A stretch of DNA of 64,000 nucleotides from Paracoccus wurundjeri (lineage in GTDB: Bacteria > Pseudomonadota > Alphaproteobacteria > Rhodobacterales > Rhodobacteraceae). Of the stretch, positions 9,106-18,294 are shown piece by piece; the stretch's first letter is position 1; each line of letters opens with the position of its first letter. The notes below the pieces were generated by a model that was not told the origin of the DNA, did not search any database, and saw only the letters and a program-made list of their open reading frames with translations. A program made the position numbers and the translations under genes. The stretch lies in contig NZ_JAUUTZ010000002.1 of assembly GCF_030678915.1 (NCBI RefSeq), forward strand, positions 124,001-188,000, given 5' to 3'.

Positions 9106-10698
9106 TTAATAACCCGCAGCCATTCCATCCTTGCGGCTGTCGGACGCGCCGATCAGCACCCCCGTTTCGCTGTCGATCCGGATCGCCTGAGCCCCTCCGA
9201 GTGGTCCCGCCTGCACGGAAAGATGGTGGCCGCGCTCTTCGAGTTCCCGACAAACCGGATCCGGCAATCCGGGTTCGATCTGCAACTCGCCGTTGAAGGC
9301 AAAGCTGCGCGGCTCTTCCATCGCGGACTGGATATCCAGCCCGCGATCCAGAACCGCCGAAAGGAAACCCGCATGACCGGCTGCCTGATAATGCCCACCC
9401 ATGACTCCGAACGGCATCGTCACCCGGCCGTTTTCCCGTAGCATTCCCGGAATGATCGTATGCATCGGGCGCTTGCCTGGCCCGATGGCGTTCGGATGCG
9501 ACGGGTCCAGGCTGAAGGACAAGCCCCGGCTGTGGAACAATATACCCGTTTCGGGATCGAGCCGGGTCGATCCGAATGCGTGAAAGATTGAATTGATAAA
9601 GGAAATCGCGTTGCCTTCCGCATCGATCACGCAAAGATAAATCGTATCCTTGTGCTCGGGCTCGGTCCACAGGACCGGCTTACCCGCCCGCAAGGGATCT
9701 ATGCGCGCCCGAAGCGTTTCGATCACCTTGTCCGATAGCAGCTGTTGCGCCAGTCCTTCGCAATATGCCGGATCGGCGATCAATGCATCGCGGTGATGAT
9801 AGGCAAGCTTGGTCGCCTCGGCGAGAAGATGGATCCGATCCGCTTGCGAAACCTGCGGCCCCATGTCGAAGCCTTCGAGGATCCGCAGGATCAGAAGCGC
9901 CGCCAGCCCCTGACCATTTGGCCCGCATTCCAGAACCTCACAACCGCGATAAGACGCCGAGATCGGTTCTTCCCATCGCGCGACCGACAGTGAATCATGA
10001 AAATCCTGTTCGCTGTGCAGCCCGCCCAATTCTTGCAGATAGCGGCACATTTTCGCGGCGGTTTCGCCGGTATAGAACGCTGCGGCACCCTTTGACGCGA
10101 TCTCACGCAGTCTTGCACCAAGCAAAGGCTGGCGCAGAACCCTACCGGCGCGCGGGGCACGACCATCGGGCAGGAACAGACGCGCGGCGTGATCGCCCGG
10201 CTGCAGGCTGTCGCCAAAGGCTGCCCAGTCACGCGCTACCCGCGCGGTGATCGGAAATCCTTCTTCCGCATAACGGATCGCCGGAGCGAACAGCCGGTCA
10301 AGCGGCAATGTCCCGTATTCGTCATGCAGCAGACACCATGCCGAGATCGCCCCCGGGATGGTGATCGAATGCGGGCTGGTCTGGGTCAGTTCGGTGATCC
10401 CTTTTGCCCGCAACGCCTCTGGCGAGGCGGCGGCGGGGGCCATGCCCGACCCGTTCAACGCCCGAACCCCGCCGCCTGCCGGCGCATACAGAACGAAGCA
10501 ATCTCCGCCGATCCCGGTCATATGCGTATCGGTGACGCATTGGACCGCGCAGGCGCAGATCGCCGCATCGACCGCATTGCCCCCTTCGGACAGAACCGCA
10601 AGCCCTGCTGAGGTCGACAGGGGATGTGACGTCGCGATCATCGCCTGGCTGGCATAGCTTGGCGGGCGTCGTCCGGAAAGAAAGTCGAAATGGGTCAC
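9106..10698 (-). CDS. Gamma-glutamyltransferase family protein (Ntn-hydrolase), apparently cytoplasmic
   Basis: A 530-residue gamma-glutamyltranspeptidase-family protein. The autocatalytic cleavage site and nucleophile is T352 in KDTIYLCVID, followed by DAEGNAISFINS, as in the small subunit of the family; the conserved GxMGG-type and GGxxxAGH-like segment (MGGHYQAAGH) is also present. It has no signal peptide, unlike classical periplasmic GGT, so it probably acts on an imported gamma-glutamyl or related amide substrate. I chose the GTG at 10698, which overlaps the upstream TGA as GTGA and has GAGG seven bases before it; a longer frame to 10773 would run deep into the previous gene. It is the last gene of the nine-gene ABC/amidohydrolase operon. 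Confidence 0.9.
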   Translation of the reverse strand: MTHFDFLSGRRPPSYASQAMIATSHPLSTSAGLAVLSEGGNAVDAAICACAVQCVTDTHMTGIGGDCFVLYAPAGGGVRALNGSGMAPAAASPEALRAKGITELTQTSPHSITIPGAISAWCLLHDEYGTLPLDRLFAPAIRYAEEGFPITARVARDWAAFGDSLQPGDHAARLFLPDGRAPRAGRVLRQPLLGARLREIASKGAAAFYTGETAAKMCRYLQELGGLHSEQDFHDSLSVARWEEPISASYRGCEVLECGPNGQGLAALLILRILEGFDMGPQVSQADRIHLLAEATKLAYHHRDALIADPAYCEGLAQQLLSDKVIETLRARIDPLRAGKPVLWTEPEHKDTIYLCVIDAEGNAISFINSIFHAFGSTRLDPETGILFHSRGLSFSLDPSHPNAIGPGKRPMHTIIPGMLRENGRVTMPFGVMGGHYQAAGHAGFLSAVLDRGLDIQSAMEEPRSFAFNGELQIEPGLPDPVCRELEERGHHLSVQAGPLGGAQAIRIDSETGVLIGASDSRKDGMAAGY

Positions 10699-12248
10699 AG
10701 GATTGCCTCGATCAGGAATGGGCCGGGCTCGATAACCGCGTCCGACAGGGTACGGTGCAACTCGGCTGCGCAATCGACCCGGCGGCCCGGTACGCCCATA
10801 CCCGCAGCAAGCGATATGAAGTCAAGCTCGGGCCGCCGCAGATCCAGCAGGTTCAGGGCGTCGGGACCGGGATTGGCGCCTACCTTGAACAACTCGTGTT
10901 TCAGCAGGTCATAGCTTTTATTGGCGAAAATGATGGTGGTGACATTCAGTCCCTCGCGTGCCTGCGTCCACAATGCCTGCAGCGTATACATGGCCGAGCC
11001 ATCGGCCTGCAGCGCGATTACCGGCCGATCGGGACAGGCGACCGCCGCCCCGGCAGAGAGAGGCGGGCCGATCCCAATCGCGCCGCCGGTGATCGACAAC
11101 CAGGAATGTGGGGGTGCCCCGGCCGACATGCTGTCGACCTGATTGGCACTGGTCAGGCTTTCATCGATGATGATCGCCCCTTCGGGCAGCGCCGAGGCAA
11201 TGGCCGCCGACAGGGCGAGATCCTGTAACGGTCCGGCTTGCGGAATTTCGGCGCGGGAAGGATCCGTCAGACGTGCGGATTTTGCGCCGATACTGTCGGC
11301 CAATGCCTGCACCGCCGCCCTGCCATCCTGATCGAATTCGGCAAGCTGGATGACTTCGCATGCCTCTGGCAGCAACAGGCTGGGTCGGTTCGGATAGGCG
11401 AAGAAAGCCACCGGGGGCTGCGCCTCGATCAGCACTGCGCGGCGAAACGGAGCCAGCTGTTCGATCGCCATGTCGATGGGATAGGGAATGCGCGGAATAT
11501 TCGCCCGTCCTGCCCCGCGTTCGATCCGGCGGTTCGATCCCGGCGCCATCAGCTTCGCGCCGGTCTGTCTGGCGATACCCGCCAGAAGCCGGGTGGAGGC
11601 GGGATCCTCCAGCACCGTTCCTCCGCACAGGATCAATGCATCGGGACCAAGCGCGGACACAGCGCGGGCGATGACCTGCGGATCCAGTGCGCGTGGCCCG
11701 TGCGGCTGCATCGGCGGGGCGATTACCCCGCCCTCCTGCCAACCGATATCGGCCGGTGCGATCAGGGTTGCGATGCGGCCCGGATGACCGGTTGCGACGG
11801 CCAGTCCTTCGATCGCGTCCCGTGCAATCGTATCCGCGGTCTGTGCCGTGCGGACCCAATCGGAAAAGACGGAAGCCGTCGCCGGCACGTCAGCCGTCAG
11901 TGGCGCATCATAACGCAGATGCCGCAAAGTATGGTTGCCGACGATATTCAGCATCGGCGAACGCGCCTTTTTGGCGTTGTGCAGATTTGCTCCGGCATTC
12001 GCCAGACCCGGCGCCAGATGCAGCAACGTCACCGCCGGCTTGCCCGCCATCCTTGCATAACCGTCGGCCGCACCCGAGACGACACCTTCGAAAAGCCCCA
12101 GCACGCAGCGCATCAGGCGTGTCCGGTCAAGTGCGTCGACGAATTGCATCTCGGATGTTCCGGGATTGGCGAAGCAAACCTCGACCCCTCCTGCGCTAAG
12201 GCTGCGCACCAAGCTTTCCGCGCCGTTCATGGCTGTCTGATCCTTCAT
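10695..12248 (-). CDS. Thiamine-diphosphate-dependent enzyme (acetolactate synthase/benzoylformate decarboxylase-like)
   Basis: A 517-residue ThDP enzyme. The N-terminal PYR domain has FEGVVSGAADGYAR with the cofactor Glu at position 54, and the C-terminal domain has the QADGSAMYTLQALWT...FANKSY metal/ThDP motif. The family includes large-subunit acetolactate synthases, benzoylformate decarboxylases and similar 2-oxoacid decarboxylases. At about 517 residues it is shorter than AHAS and closer to the decarboxylases. The start codon overlaps the TGA of the upstream ATPase (ATGA). Placed between a peptide-type ABC system and a gamma-glutamyltransferase, it may decarboxylate a 2-oxo acid released from the imported compound; this is inference. 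Confidence 0.85.
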   Translation of the reverse strand: MKDQTAMNGAESLVRSLSAGGVEVCFANPGTSEMQFVDALDRTRLMRCVLGLFEGVVSGAADGYARMAGKPAVTLLHLAPGLANAGANLHNAKKARSPMLNIVGNHTLRHLRYDAPLTADVPATASVFSDWVRTAQTADTIARDAIEGLAVATGHPGRIATLIAPADIGWQEGGVIAPPMQPHGPRALDPQVIARAVSALGPDALILCGGTVLEDPASTRLLAGIARQTGAKLMAPGSNRRIERGAGRANIPRIPYPIDMAIEQLAPFRRAVLIEAQPPVAFFAYPNRPSLLLPEACEVIQLAEFDQDGRAAVQALADSIGAKSARLTDPSRAEIPQAGPLQDLALSAAIASALPEGAIIIDESLTSANQVDSMSAGAPPHSWLSITGGAIGIGPPLSAGAAVACPDRPVIALQADGSAMYTLQALWTQAREGLNVTTIIFANKSYDLLKHELFKVGANPGPDALNLLDLRRPELDFISLAAGMGVPGRRVDCAAELHRTLSDAVIEPGPFLIEAIL

Positions 12249-13303
12249 TTCTGTCCTGCCCTTGCCTGTTCCAGAACCGCCAACCGGCGCATCAATGCTG
12301 GACTATCCGCCTTGATGGGGACAACATTGTCACTGATCGCGGCTTCAGCAAAATGACAGGCCACGCGGGATTGACCAACTTGCCGTAACTCAGGTCGTAT
12401 CGCGCGGCAACGGTCATCAGCAAGCACGCAGCGGGGATGGAAAGCGCAGCCCGAGGGCATCGCCAAGGCGCTTGGCGTGCCGCCCTTGGCAGAGGCTTTG
12501 TGTCGCAGCGCCGCCGGATCCGGACGTGGCGCCGAATCGATCAGCATGCGGGTATATGGGTGGCGCGGCGCCGTGAACAGGGCTTCGGTCGTCGCCTCCT
12601 CCACGATCCGCCCAAGATACATGACCGCGACCTTCCTGGCGATATGACGCACGACGGCCAGATCGTGGCTGATGAAAACATAGGCCATCCCAAGTTCGCG
12701 CTGCAGATCCTGCAGCAGATTGACGATCTGGGCCTGAACCGAGACATCAAGTGCCGAAACCGGTTCGTCGCAGACGATCAGCATCGGGCGGGTGGCAAGT
12801 GCGCGTGCGATGCCGACCCGTTGCCGCTGCCCCCCCGAGAATTCATGAGGATAGCGCTCTGCATGCCAGCGTGCCAACCCACACAGATCGATCAGCCGAT
12901 CCGCCTCGGCGCGGACGGTGGCGGATGTCGCCAGCCCGTGCAGCAGCAACGGCTCGGACAGCGTTTCGCGCACCGTCATGCGCGGGTTGAGCGAACCGAA
13001 CGGATCCTGGAAGATGATCTGCATATGCTTTCGCGCTTCGCGCAGCCCCTGCCGGTTCAGTGCGGTGATGTCCATGTCCTTCAACCAGACCTTGCCGCCA
13101 CTGGGTTCGTGCAGACGCAGCAGCGCACGCCCAAGCGTCGATTTCCCGCAGCCGGATTCGCCGACGATGGCCAGCGTCTCATTCGCCTCAAGCTGGAAGC
13201 TCACATCCGTCACCGCCTGCACCGTTCCGGCCTGCCTGCGCAAAGTACCGCGCCGAACGGGAAAATGCTTGGTCAACCCCTCGGTCCTCAGCAGCGCGGT
13301 CAT
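12245..13303 (-). CDS. Oligopeptide/dipeptide ABC transporter ATP-binding protein (DppF type)
   Basis: A 352-residue ABC ATPase. Walker A is GESGCGKST, the signature [15 protein letters not shown], Walker B LIVCDEPVSALDVS, and the H-loop FISHDLAVV. The C-terminal oligo_HPY extension with Cys residues (CAFHPRC) typical of DppF/OppF is present, and may hold an Fe-S cluster as in related proteins. ATG at 13303 overlaps the DppD stop as ATGA. It works with DppD, DppB, DppC and the substrate-binding protein of the same operon. Confidence 0.93.
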   Translation of the reverse strand: MTALLRTEGLTKHFPVRRGTLRRQAGTVQAVTDVSFQLEANETLAIVGESGCGKSTLGRALLRLHEPSGGKVWLKDMDITALNRQGLREARKHMQIIFQDPFGSLNPRMTVRETLSEPLLLHGLATSATVRAEADRLIDLCGLARWHAERYPHEFSGGQRQRVGIARALATRPMLIVCDEPVSALDVSVQAQIVNLLQDLQRELGMAYVFISHDLAVVRHIARKVAVMYLGRIVEEATTEALFTAPRHPYTRMLIDSAPRPDPAALRHKASAKGGTPSALAMPSGCAFHPRCVLADDRCRAIRPELRQVGQSRVACHFAEAAISDNVVPIKADSPALMRRLAVLEQARAGQK

Positions 13304-14301
13304 GATTGTCCTCCTGTCGCAGAGACGCCTTCGATAGGTGCTTTCCAGCAGGCGATCTCATGCCCCGGCGCGATCTCTCGCAGGGTGGGGCGTTCATTGC
13401 GGCAGCGATCGTCTGCCAATGGGCATCTTGGCGCGAAGCGGCATCCGACCACGCGCTCCCATGGCGGCGGCACCGATCCGGGAATAGCCGTCAGCCGGCC
13501 CTGAAGCGCATCCATTCGCGGAACCGCCGCCATCAGGCCAACCGTGTAGGGGTGCTGCGGATCGGCAAAGATCGCGCCGACCTCGCCACGTTCGACGACG
13601 GTCCCGGCATACATGACGACCACCGCCTGACAGGTCTCGGCCACGACCCCAAGATCATGGGTAATCAGCAGTACCGCCGTTCCGGTGCGCTCTTGCAGGT
13701 CGCGCAGCAGATCAAGGATCTGGGCCTGAATCGTCACGTCCAGCGCGGTCGTCGGCTCATCGGCGATCAGCACGGTGGGATCATTGGCCAACGCCAGAGC
13801 GATCATCACCCTTTGCCGCTGCCCGCCCGAAAGCTGATGCGGATAATCATCCACCCGCTTCTCGGGCGAGGGAAGGCGAACGGTGTCCAGCAGTTCTATC
13901 GCGCGCTCACGCGCCGCCTTGCCGGTAAGCCCCGAATGCCGCCTGAGACTTTCGATGATCTGGCTGCCACATGTATAGACAGGGTTCAGGCTTGTCATCG
14001 GCTCCTGAAAGATCATGCCCATGCGACCGCCTCGCATCTCGCGCATCTCGCGTTTCGAGAGTTTCAGCAGATCGCGGTTCTCGAAGATCACCTCGCCACC
14101 GGCAATCTCTGCCGGCGGGCTGGCCAGCAACCGCATGATCGCCAGCGAGGTCACGCTTTTCCCGCAGCCCGATTCACCGACAAGTCCCAGCGTCTGGCCA
14201 GCCATCAGATCGAAACCGACGCCGTTCACCACCCGCAGCTGATGGCCGTCCGAGTTGAACCGCACGTCGAGATCGCGCAGCGACAGAACCGGGTCAACCA
14301 T
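13300..14301 (-). CDS. Oligopeptide/dipeptide ABC transporter ATP-binding protein (DppD type)
   Basis: A 333-residue ABC ATPase with Walker [10 protein letters not shown], signature LSGGQRQRV, Walker [15 protein letters not shown]-loop LITHDLGVV and a C-terminal Cys-containing oligo_HPY region (CRFAPRC). The ATG at 14301 (MVDPVLSL) overlaps the end of the amidohydrolase gene by eight bases; the longer open frame to 14466 would overlap far more and lacks family similarity in its first 55 residues. It is the partner of the DppF-type ATPase directly downstream. Confidence 0.92.
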   Translation of the reverse strand: MVDPVLSLRDLDVRFNSDGHQLRVVNGVGFDLMAGQTLGLVGESGCGKSVTSLAIMRLLASPPAEIAGGEVIFENRDLLKLSKREMREMRGGRMGMIFQEPMTSLNPVYTCGSQIIESLRRHSGLTGKAARERAIELLDTVRLPSPEKRVDDYPHQLSGGQRQRVMIALALANDPTVLIADEPTTALDVTIQAQILDLLRDLQERTGTAVLLITHDLGVVAETCQAVVVMYAGTVVERGEVGAIFADPQHPYTVGLMAAVPRMDALQGRLTAIPGSVPPPWERVVGCRFAPRCPLADDRCRNERPTLREIAPGHEIACWKAPIEGVSATGGQS

Positions 14302-15742
14302 CGGCAAGCTCGTAGGATAACGGTGATGCGGCCAGATGTGATCTGCCGGCATAGTCTTTTGACGTAAACGCCTTTTCCGCCCGGCGCTGGGCAGCTTCCA
14401 GCCGGTCCAGCGCGGCCGGAAGATCGAATGCCGCGACCTGGCCATCCGCGACCACCTGACGGCCATCTATGAACACGTCGGTTACCGCCCGTTCCCCCGC
14501 CACGTAAATCAGCGAGCGCAGCGGATCGCGGACAGGCCGCATGGCCGGGTGAGTCACATCGGCGATCAGCAGATCCGCCTTGGCTCCGGCCTCCAGCCGC
14601 CCGATATCCTCGAGCCCGATGATCGCCGCGCCGCCGACCGTGGCCGCATCAAAGACATCCGAGGTGCGCAGATCGAAGACATCGCCGCTCATCAGGCGGG
14701 AATTGATCAATGCATGGCGCATCTCTTCCAGCATGTTATGGGGATAGGTATCGGTGCCGATCCCCATCGGGATACCGGCGCGGCGATAGCGGCCAAAGCT
14801 GCGCAGGGCGATCCCGCGACGCTGGAAAACCGTGGGGCAATGGGCGACCGCCGCGGCCGATCTTGCCAGCCGGTCCAGATCCTGCGCCTGTGGCCAATGC
14901 ACCCAGGGATGATCGTTCAGAAAGATGCCATGTCCTATGATAGTCGTGCCATCCAGCACGCCAAGATCGTCCAGCCACTCGATCGGGGTCCGTCCGTGGC
15001 GTCTGGTGATCTCGTGAAATTCGACAACCGATTGCGCGGCGTGGATCTGCATCTTCAGACCGCGACGGACCGCTTCGGCATGGCTGTCGCGGATCAGTTC
15101 GGGCGTGCAGGTGTCTATCTGCGAAGGAGCGATCATGCCGGACAGGCGTCCCGAAGGATCCGCAGCCGCCCTGTCGATGACCTCCATCGCAGCCGCCATC
15201 GCCGCTTCGCCGCCCGCCTTGTCCCATTCGTATTCCGTGACATGGCCGTCCTTGGTGAACCACCTGGCCGAGCGATACATCGGCGCCGCCACAGCCCGCA
15301 GACCCGAGCGCGACAGCAAATCAAGCCAGCCATCATAGGGCACCGACAGATCGACCAGCGTCGTCACCCCCGACAGCATCAGTTCGGACAGCGCGACCTC
15401 GGTGCAGGCAAGGCGTCCTTCATCATCGGCACCGAACAGCGGCATGAATTCGTAAAGCGAGCTTTGGTACAGGCCGGGACTGCCGAGTTCGTCCAGGAAA
15501 CCCTTGTTCAGCGGCTCGGAAAGCGGATGCGAATGGATATCGACAAGCCCCGGAGCGACAAGCCGCCCCGCGCCAGAAATTTCGCGTGCAGCCGGGCCTT
15601 CATAGCGCCCGCCGACCTGCAAGATCCGGTCACCCGCAAAGGCGACATCCTGCCCGCGAAGGAAATTATGGCGGTTCGATTTCCCGTCCCAGCCGATAAT
15701 CCAGTCCGCCTTCCGGATAACGGTGACTTCTGCACTGTCCAT
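14294..15742 (-). CDS. Amidohydrolase family protein (cytosine deaminase/chlorohydrolase-like)
   Basis: A 482-residue metal-dependent hydrolase of the amidohydrolase superfamily. The metal ligands are visible: HxH in VDIHSHPL, His in QIHAAQS, His in IIGHGIFL and Asp in GTDTYPHN, the subtype-III arrangement of deaminases and chlorohydrolases. N- and C-terminal segments form the flanking beta-sandwich (VIRKADWIIG at the start, GRLEAGAKADLLI near the end). No signal peptide, so cytoplasmic. AGGAGG precedes the ATG. It sits between the substrate-binding protein and the ATPases of one operon, so its substrate is probably the imported compound or a derivative. Confidence 0.88.
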   Translation of the reverse strand: MDSAEVTVIRKADWIIGWDGKSNRHNFLRGQDVAFAGDRILQVGGRYEGPAAREISGAGRLVAPGLVDIHSHPLSEPLNKGFLDELGSPGLYQSSLYEFMPLFGADDEGRLACTEVALSELMLSGVTTLVDLSVPYDGWLDLLSRSGLRAVAAPMYRSARWFTKDGHVTEYEWDKAGGEAAMAAAMEVIDRAAADPSGRLSGMIAPSQIDTCTPELIRDSHAEAVRRGLKMQIHAAQSVVEFHEITRRHGRTPIEWLDDLGVLDGTTIIGHGIFLNDHPWVHWPQAQDLDRLARSAAAVAHCPTVFQRRGIALRSFGRYRRAGIPMGIGTDTYPHNMLEEMRHALINSRLMSGDVFDLRTSDVFDAATVGGAAIIGLEDIGRLEAGAKADLLIADVTHPAMRPVRDPLRSLIYVAGERAVTDVFIDGRQVVADGQVAAFDLPAALDRLEAAQRRAEKAFTSKDYAGRSHLAASPLSYELADG

Positions 15743-15762
15743 TCAAGCCTCCTGTTGTCAGA

Positions 15763-15788
15763 GGCGAGGCGCGCAGCAACGCCCCGCC
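15763..15788 (-). terminator. Intercistronic stem-loop after the substrate-binding protein gene
   Basis: GGCGAGGCG and CGCCCCGCC pair over 9 positions with one mismatch around an 8-base loop, in the 53-base gap after the binding-protein stop. Hairpins here often raise binding-protein expression over downstream genes through partial termination or mRNA protection; that role is inferred. Confidence 0.5.
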
Positions 15789-15795
15789 GGATCCG

Positions 15796-17367
15796 TTACT
15801 CCCGGAACTTCAAATCCAGCCCTTTGTAGAGACCCGAGCCATAGATGTTGTGCGGCACGACCGTCTCCAGTTCCGCGGATTGCACGATGGTCATCGGCTC
15901 GTGATAAAGCGGCAGCCAGACAGCGGCGTCATGCACCTTGTTAAGCACCTTGGCATAGGCTTCGGCACGGGTGTTGTCGTCGGTCGCGTGACGCCCTTCG
16001 GCCAGCCATTCATCGGTTTCCGGATCGTTCCAGTTCATCCGGTTCGGCGTCGGGATATTCTCGGACAGGAAATAAAGGTTCAGGGCGTCCCCCGCCGAAA
16101 TATAGGGATAGCTCATGCCGAACATATCGAATTCCTGCGTGGAAATCTTGCCCCAGAAGACGGTGGCGTCGAAGGTCTGGATTTGCATCCCGATCCCGAC
16201 TTTCAGCAGCTCGGCCTGTACGAATTCCGCAAGGCCCTGCCAGGTTGAACCGCCCTGGATATAGGCAACCGGTGCCAATCTTACGCCATCCTTTTCGCGA
16301 ACCCCGTCCGATCCCGGCATCCAGCCGGCCTCGTCGAGGATCCGTTTCGCCTCTTCCGGATCATAGCGCAGCAGCTTGTCTTCCAGAGATTTGTCCCAGT
16401 CGAGGGCATTCTCGGAAATATAGCTGTAAGCGGGGGTCACCTCGTCGAACATGATATCGCGGGCCAGTGCCTCCTGATCGACGGCAAGATTGATCGCCCT
16501 GCGCACCGCCGGATCCTCGACCGCCGGCTTGTCGATCTTGAAACCAATGAAATAGGTCCAGAATGCCGCGTCCGAGCGAACCGTCTCAAGGGTCGGGGCC
16601 TGTTGCACCTGCTCAAGCGCGATGGCGGGAATATATTGCGTGATCTGGCTTTGATTGGTCATCAATGCCACCGTCCGGGTATTGCCTTCGGGCACGATCT
16701 GCCAGGTGATCGCGGCCATGTGCGGAGCGCCCTTGTTCTCGTAGAATTCGGGTCCCCAGCTGTATTCCTCATGCCTGGTCATGGTCAGCCGGTCGCGCGG
16801 TAGCCATTCCTGCCAGCAGAAAGGGCCGGTCCCGTTGAACCCCGTTACGCCGAAATCGTCTCCCAGTTCCTCGACATTGTTCTTGTCGACCACCGTCGCA
16901 AAGCTTTGCGTCAGCTGATACAATAATTCAGAGAACGGCGCCTCCAACTCGTATTTGACGGTTTTGGGATCCGGAGCAGTGATGCTCTTGACCTCGCCCG
17001 CGCGCCAGGCCACCGGCGAATTCGTTTCCGGATCGATCCAGCGTTCGAACGAATAGACGACATCCTCGGCGGTCATTTCCCGGCCGTCGCAGAACTTGAT
17101 TCCGTCTTTCAGATGGAAAGTATAGGTGAGACCATCATCCGAGACCTCCCAATCCTTTGCCAGCCCGTCGGTGAGGGTGCTCATGTCGGGCTCAAGCGAT
17201 ACCAATGTATCGCCCAGCATGAACAGCACTTCCGATGCGGATCGCGCGGTCGATTTATGCGGATCGTAATTGTTGCTGTCCACTTCGCGCACGATATTGA
17301 TCTCCTGCGCAGAGGCCGGCAGTGCCAACGCCAGCGCGATGGCTCCGTAAAGCAATGATTTCTTCAT
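15796..17367 (-). CDS. ABC transporter substrate-binding protein, peptide/nickel family (SBP family 5)
   Basis: A 523-residue periplasmic binding protein with a Sec signal peptide (MKKSLLYGAIALALALPASAQ, cleavage after ASA). Family 5 hallmarks follow, including LTDGLAKDWEVSDDGLTYTF, KDGIKFCDGREMTAEDVVYSFER and a PYISAGDAL-type hinge region. GGGAAG lies ahead of the ATG. It sits between the permease DppC and the amidohydrolase in the operon, and probably delivers a peptide or amide-like compound; the ligand cannot be read from sequence. Confidence 0.93.
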   Translation of the reverse strand: MKKSLLYGAIALALALPASAQEINIVREVDSNNYDPHKSTARSASEVLFMLGDTLVSLEPDMSTLTDGLAKDWEVSDDGLTYTFHLKDGIKFCDGREMTAEDVVYSFERWIDPETNSPVAWRAGEVKSITAPDPKTVKYELEAPFSELLYQLTQSFATVVDKNNVEELGDDFGVTGFNGTGPFCWQEWLPRDRLTMTRHEEYSWGPEFYENKGAPHMAAITWQIVPEGNTRTVALMTNQSQITQYIPAIALEQVQQAPTLETVRSDAAFWTYFIGFKIDKPAVEDPAVRRAINLAVDQEALARDIMFDEVTPAYSYISENALDWDKSLEDKLLRYDPEEAKRILDEAGWMPGSDGVREKDGVRLAPVAYIQGGSTWQGLAEFVQAELLKVGIGMQIQTFDATVFWGKISTQEFDMFGMSYPYISAGDALNLYFLSENIPTPNRMNWNDPETDEWLAEGRHATDDNTRAEAYAKVLNKVHDAAVWLPLYHEPMTIVQSAELETVVPHNIYGSGLYKGLDLKFRE

Positions 17368-17385
17368 GATGGGCTTCCCTGTTGT

Positions 17386-18294
17386 TTATGTTTGAAGGCG
17401 AGGGTCCAGAACATCGCGCAATGCATCGCCGGTGATGTTCGCGCACAGCACGATAACGAAGATCACAACCGAGGGGATCGTGGCGATATGTGGCGCAAAC
17501 AGCAGCGTGTCGCGCCCCTGTGCCGCCATCATCCCCAGTTCCGAGGCAGGCGCCTGTGCCCCAAGTCCCAGAAAGCTGAGCGCCGCGCCGATCAGGATGA
17601 TCTGCCCGAAACGCAGGCTGAGAAAGATCATGATCGAAGAGATCGAGTTACGCAGCAGGTAACGCCGGAAAATCGCCAGATCCGACAGGCCGACGGCGCG
17701 TCCGGCCTCGATATATTCCTGACCCATCACGCCGATACCAATCGATCTGGCAATCCTGGCACAGTCGGGTATCGATGCGATACCAAGCGCGACGATAACC
17801 GGCAGGACCCCGGTCCCCGCCACTGCAACCAGCGCGAGCCCCAGCAGAATCGCGGGAAATGACAGCATCATGTCGTTGAGCCGCATGATCCACGGGTCAA
17901 TCCGGCGATACATCGCGGACAACAAACCGAGAGCCGAGCCGACGATACCGCCGATCCCGACCGCCACGAGGCCGATCAGCAATGTCAGCCGTGTTCCGTA
18001 AAGGACGCGCGACAGGATATCGCGTCCCTGACTGTCGGTCCCCAGCAGATATTCCCATGTCCCGCGCTCTGTCCATGCGGGGGGCTGCATGACCGCCCGC
18101 GAGTTCGCGCTGGGATCATGGGGCGCGATCCACGGCGCCAGAATTGCTGCCAGCACGATCGCGGCAAGCAACAGCATGGCAGGGGCCGCCGCACGATCGC
18201 GCAGCAATGCCCGCCACCATGCGCGGCGTCGGGCGGGCGCCGGCGCTTCGGGCAGGATCGCCTGGTCGCCGCCTTCTGTCCCGGTTGCGGTCAT
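17386..18294 (-). CDS. Peptide-type ABC transporter permease (DppC type)
   Basis: A 302-residue inner-membrane permease with six transmembrane segments and a long cytoplasmic N-terminus. The coupling (EAA) loop reads EYIEAGRAVGLSDLAIFRRYLL, and the OppC-type N-terminal motif PHDPSANSRAVMQPP...LLGTDSQGRD is present. Its ATG overlaps the DppB stop (ATGA), and the binding-protein gene begins 18 bases after its TAA stop. Confidence 0.93.
   Translation of the reverse strand: MTATGTEGGDQAILPEAPAPARRRAWWRALLRDRAAAPAMLLLAAIVLAAILAPWIAPHDPSANSRAVMQPPAWTERGTWEYLLGTDSQGRDILSRVLYGTRLTLLIGLVAVGIGGIVGSALGLLSAMYRRIDPWIMRLNDMMLSFPAILLGLALVAVAGTGVLPVIVALGIASIPDCARIARSIGIGVMGQEYIEAGRAVGLSDLAIFRRYLLRNSISSIMIFLSLRFGQIILIGAALSFLGLGAQAPASELGMMAAQGRDTLLFAPHIATIPSVVIFVIVLCANITGDALRDVLDPRLQT

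Noticed and set aside
10699..10773. Longer N-terminus for the gamma-glutamyltransferase.
   Set aside because: The GTG at 10698 has a GTGA overlap and ribosome binding site; the extra residues look unlike the family.
14302..14466. Longer N-terminus for the DppD-type ATPase.
   Set aside because: It would overlap the amidohydrolase gene by more than 150 bases and encodes an Arg/Trp-rich stretch with no ABC similarity.
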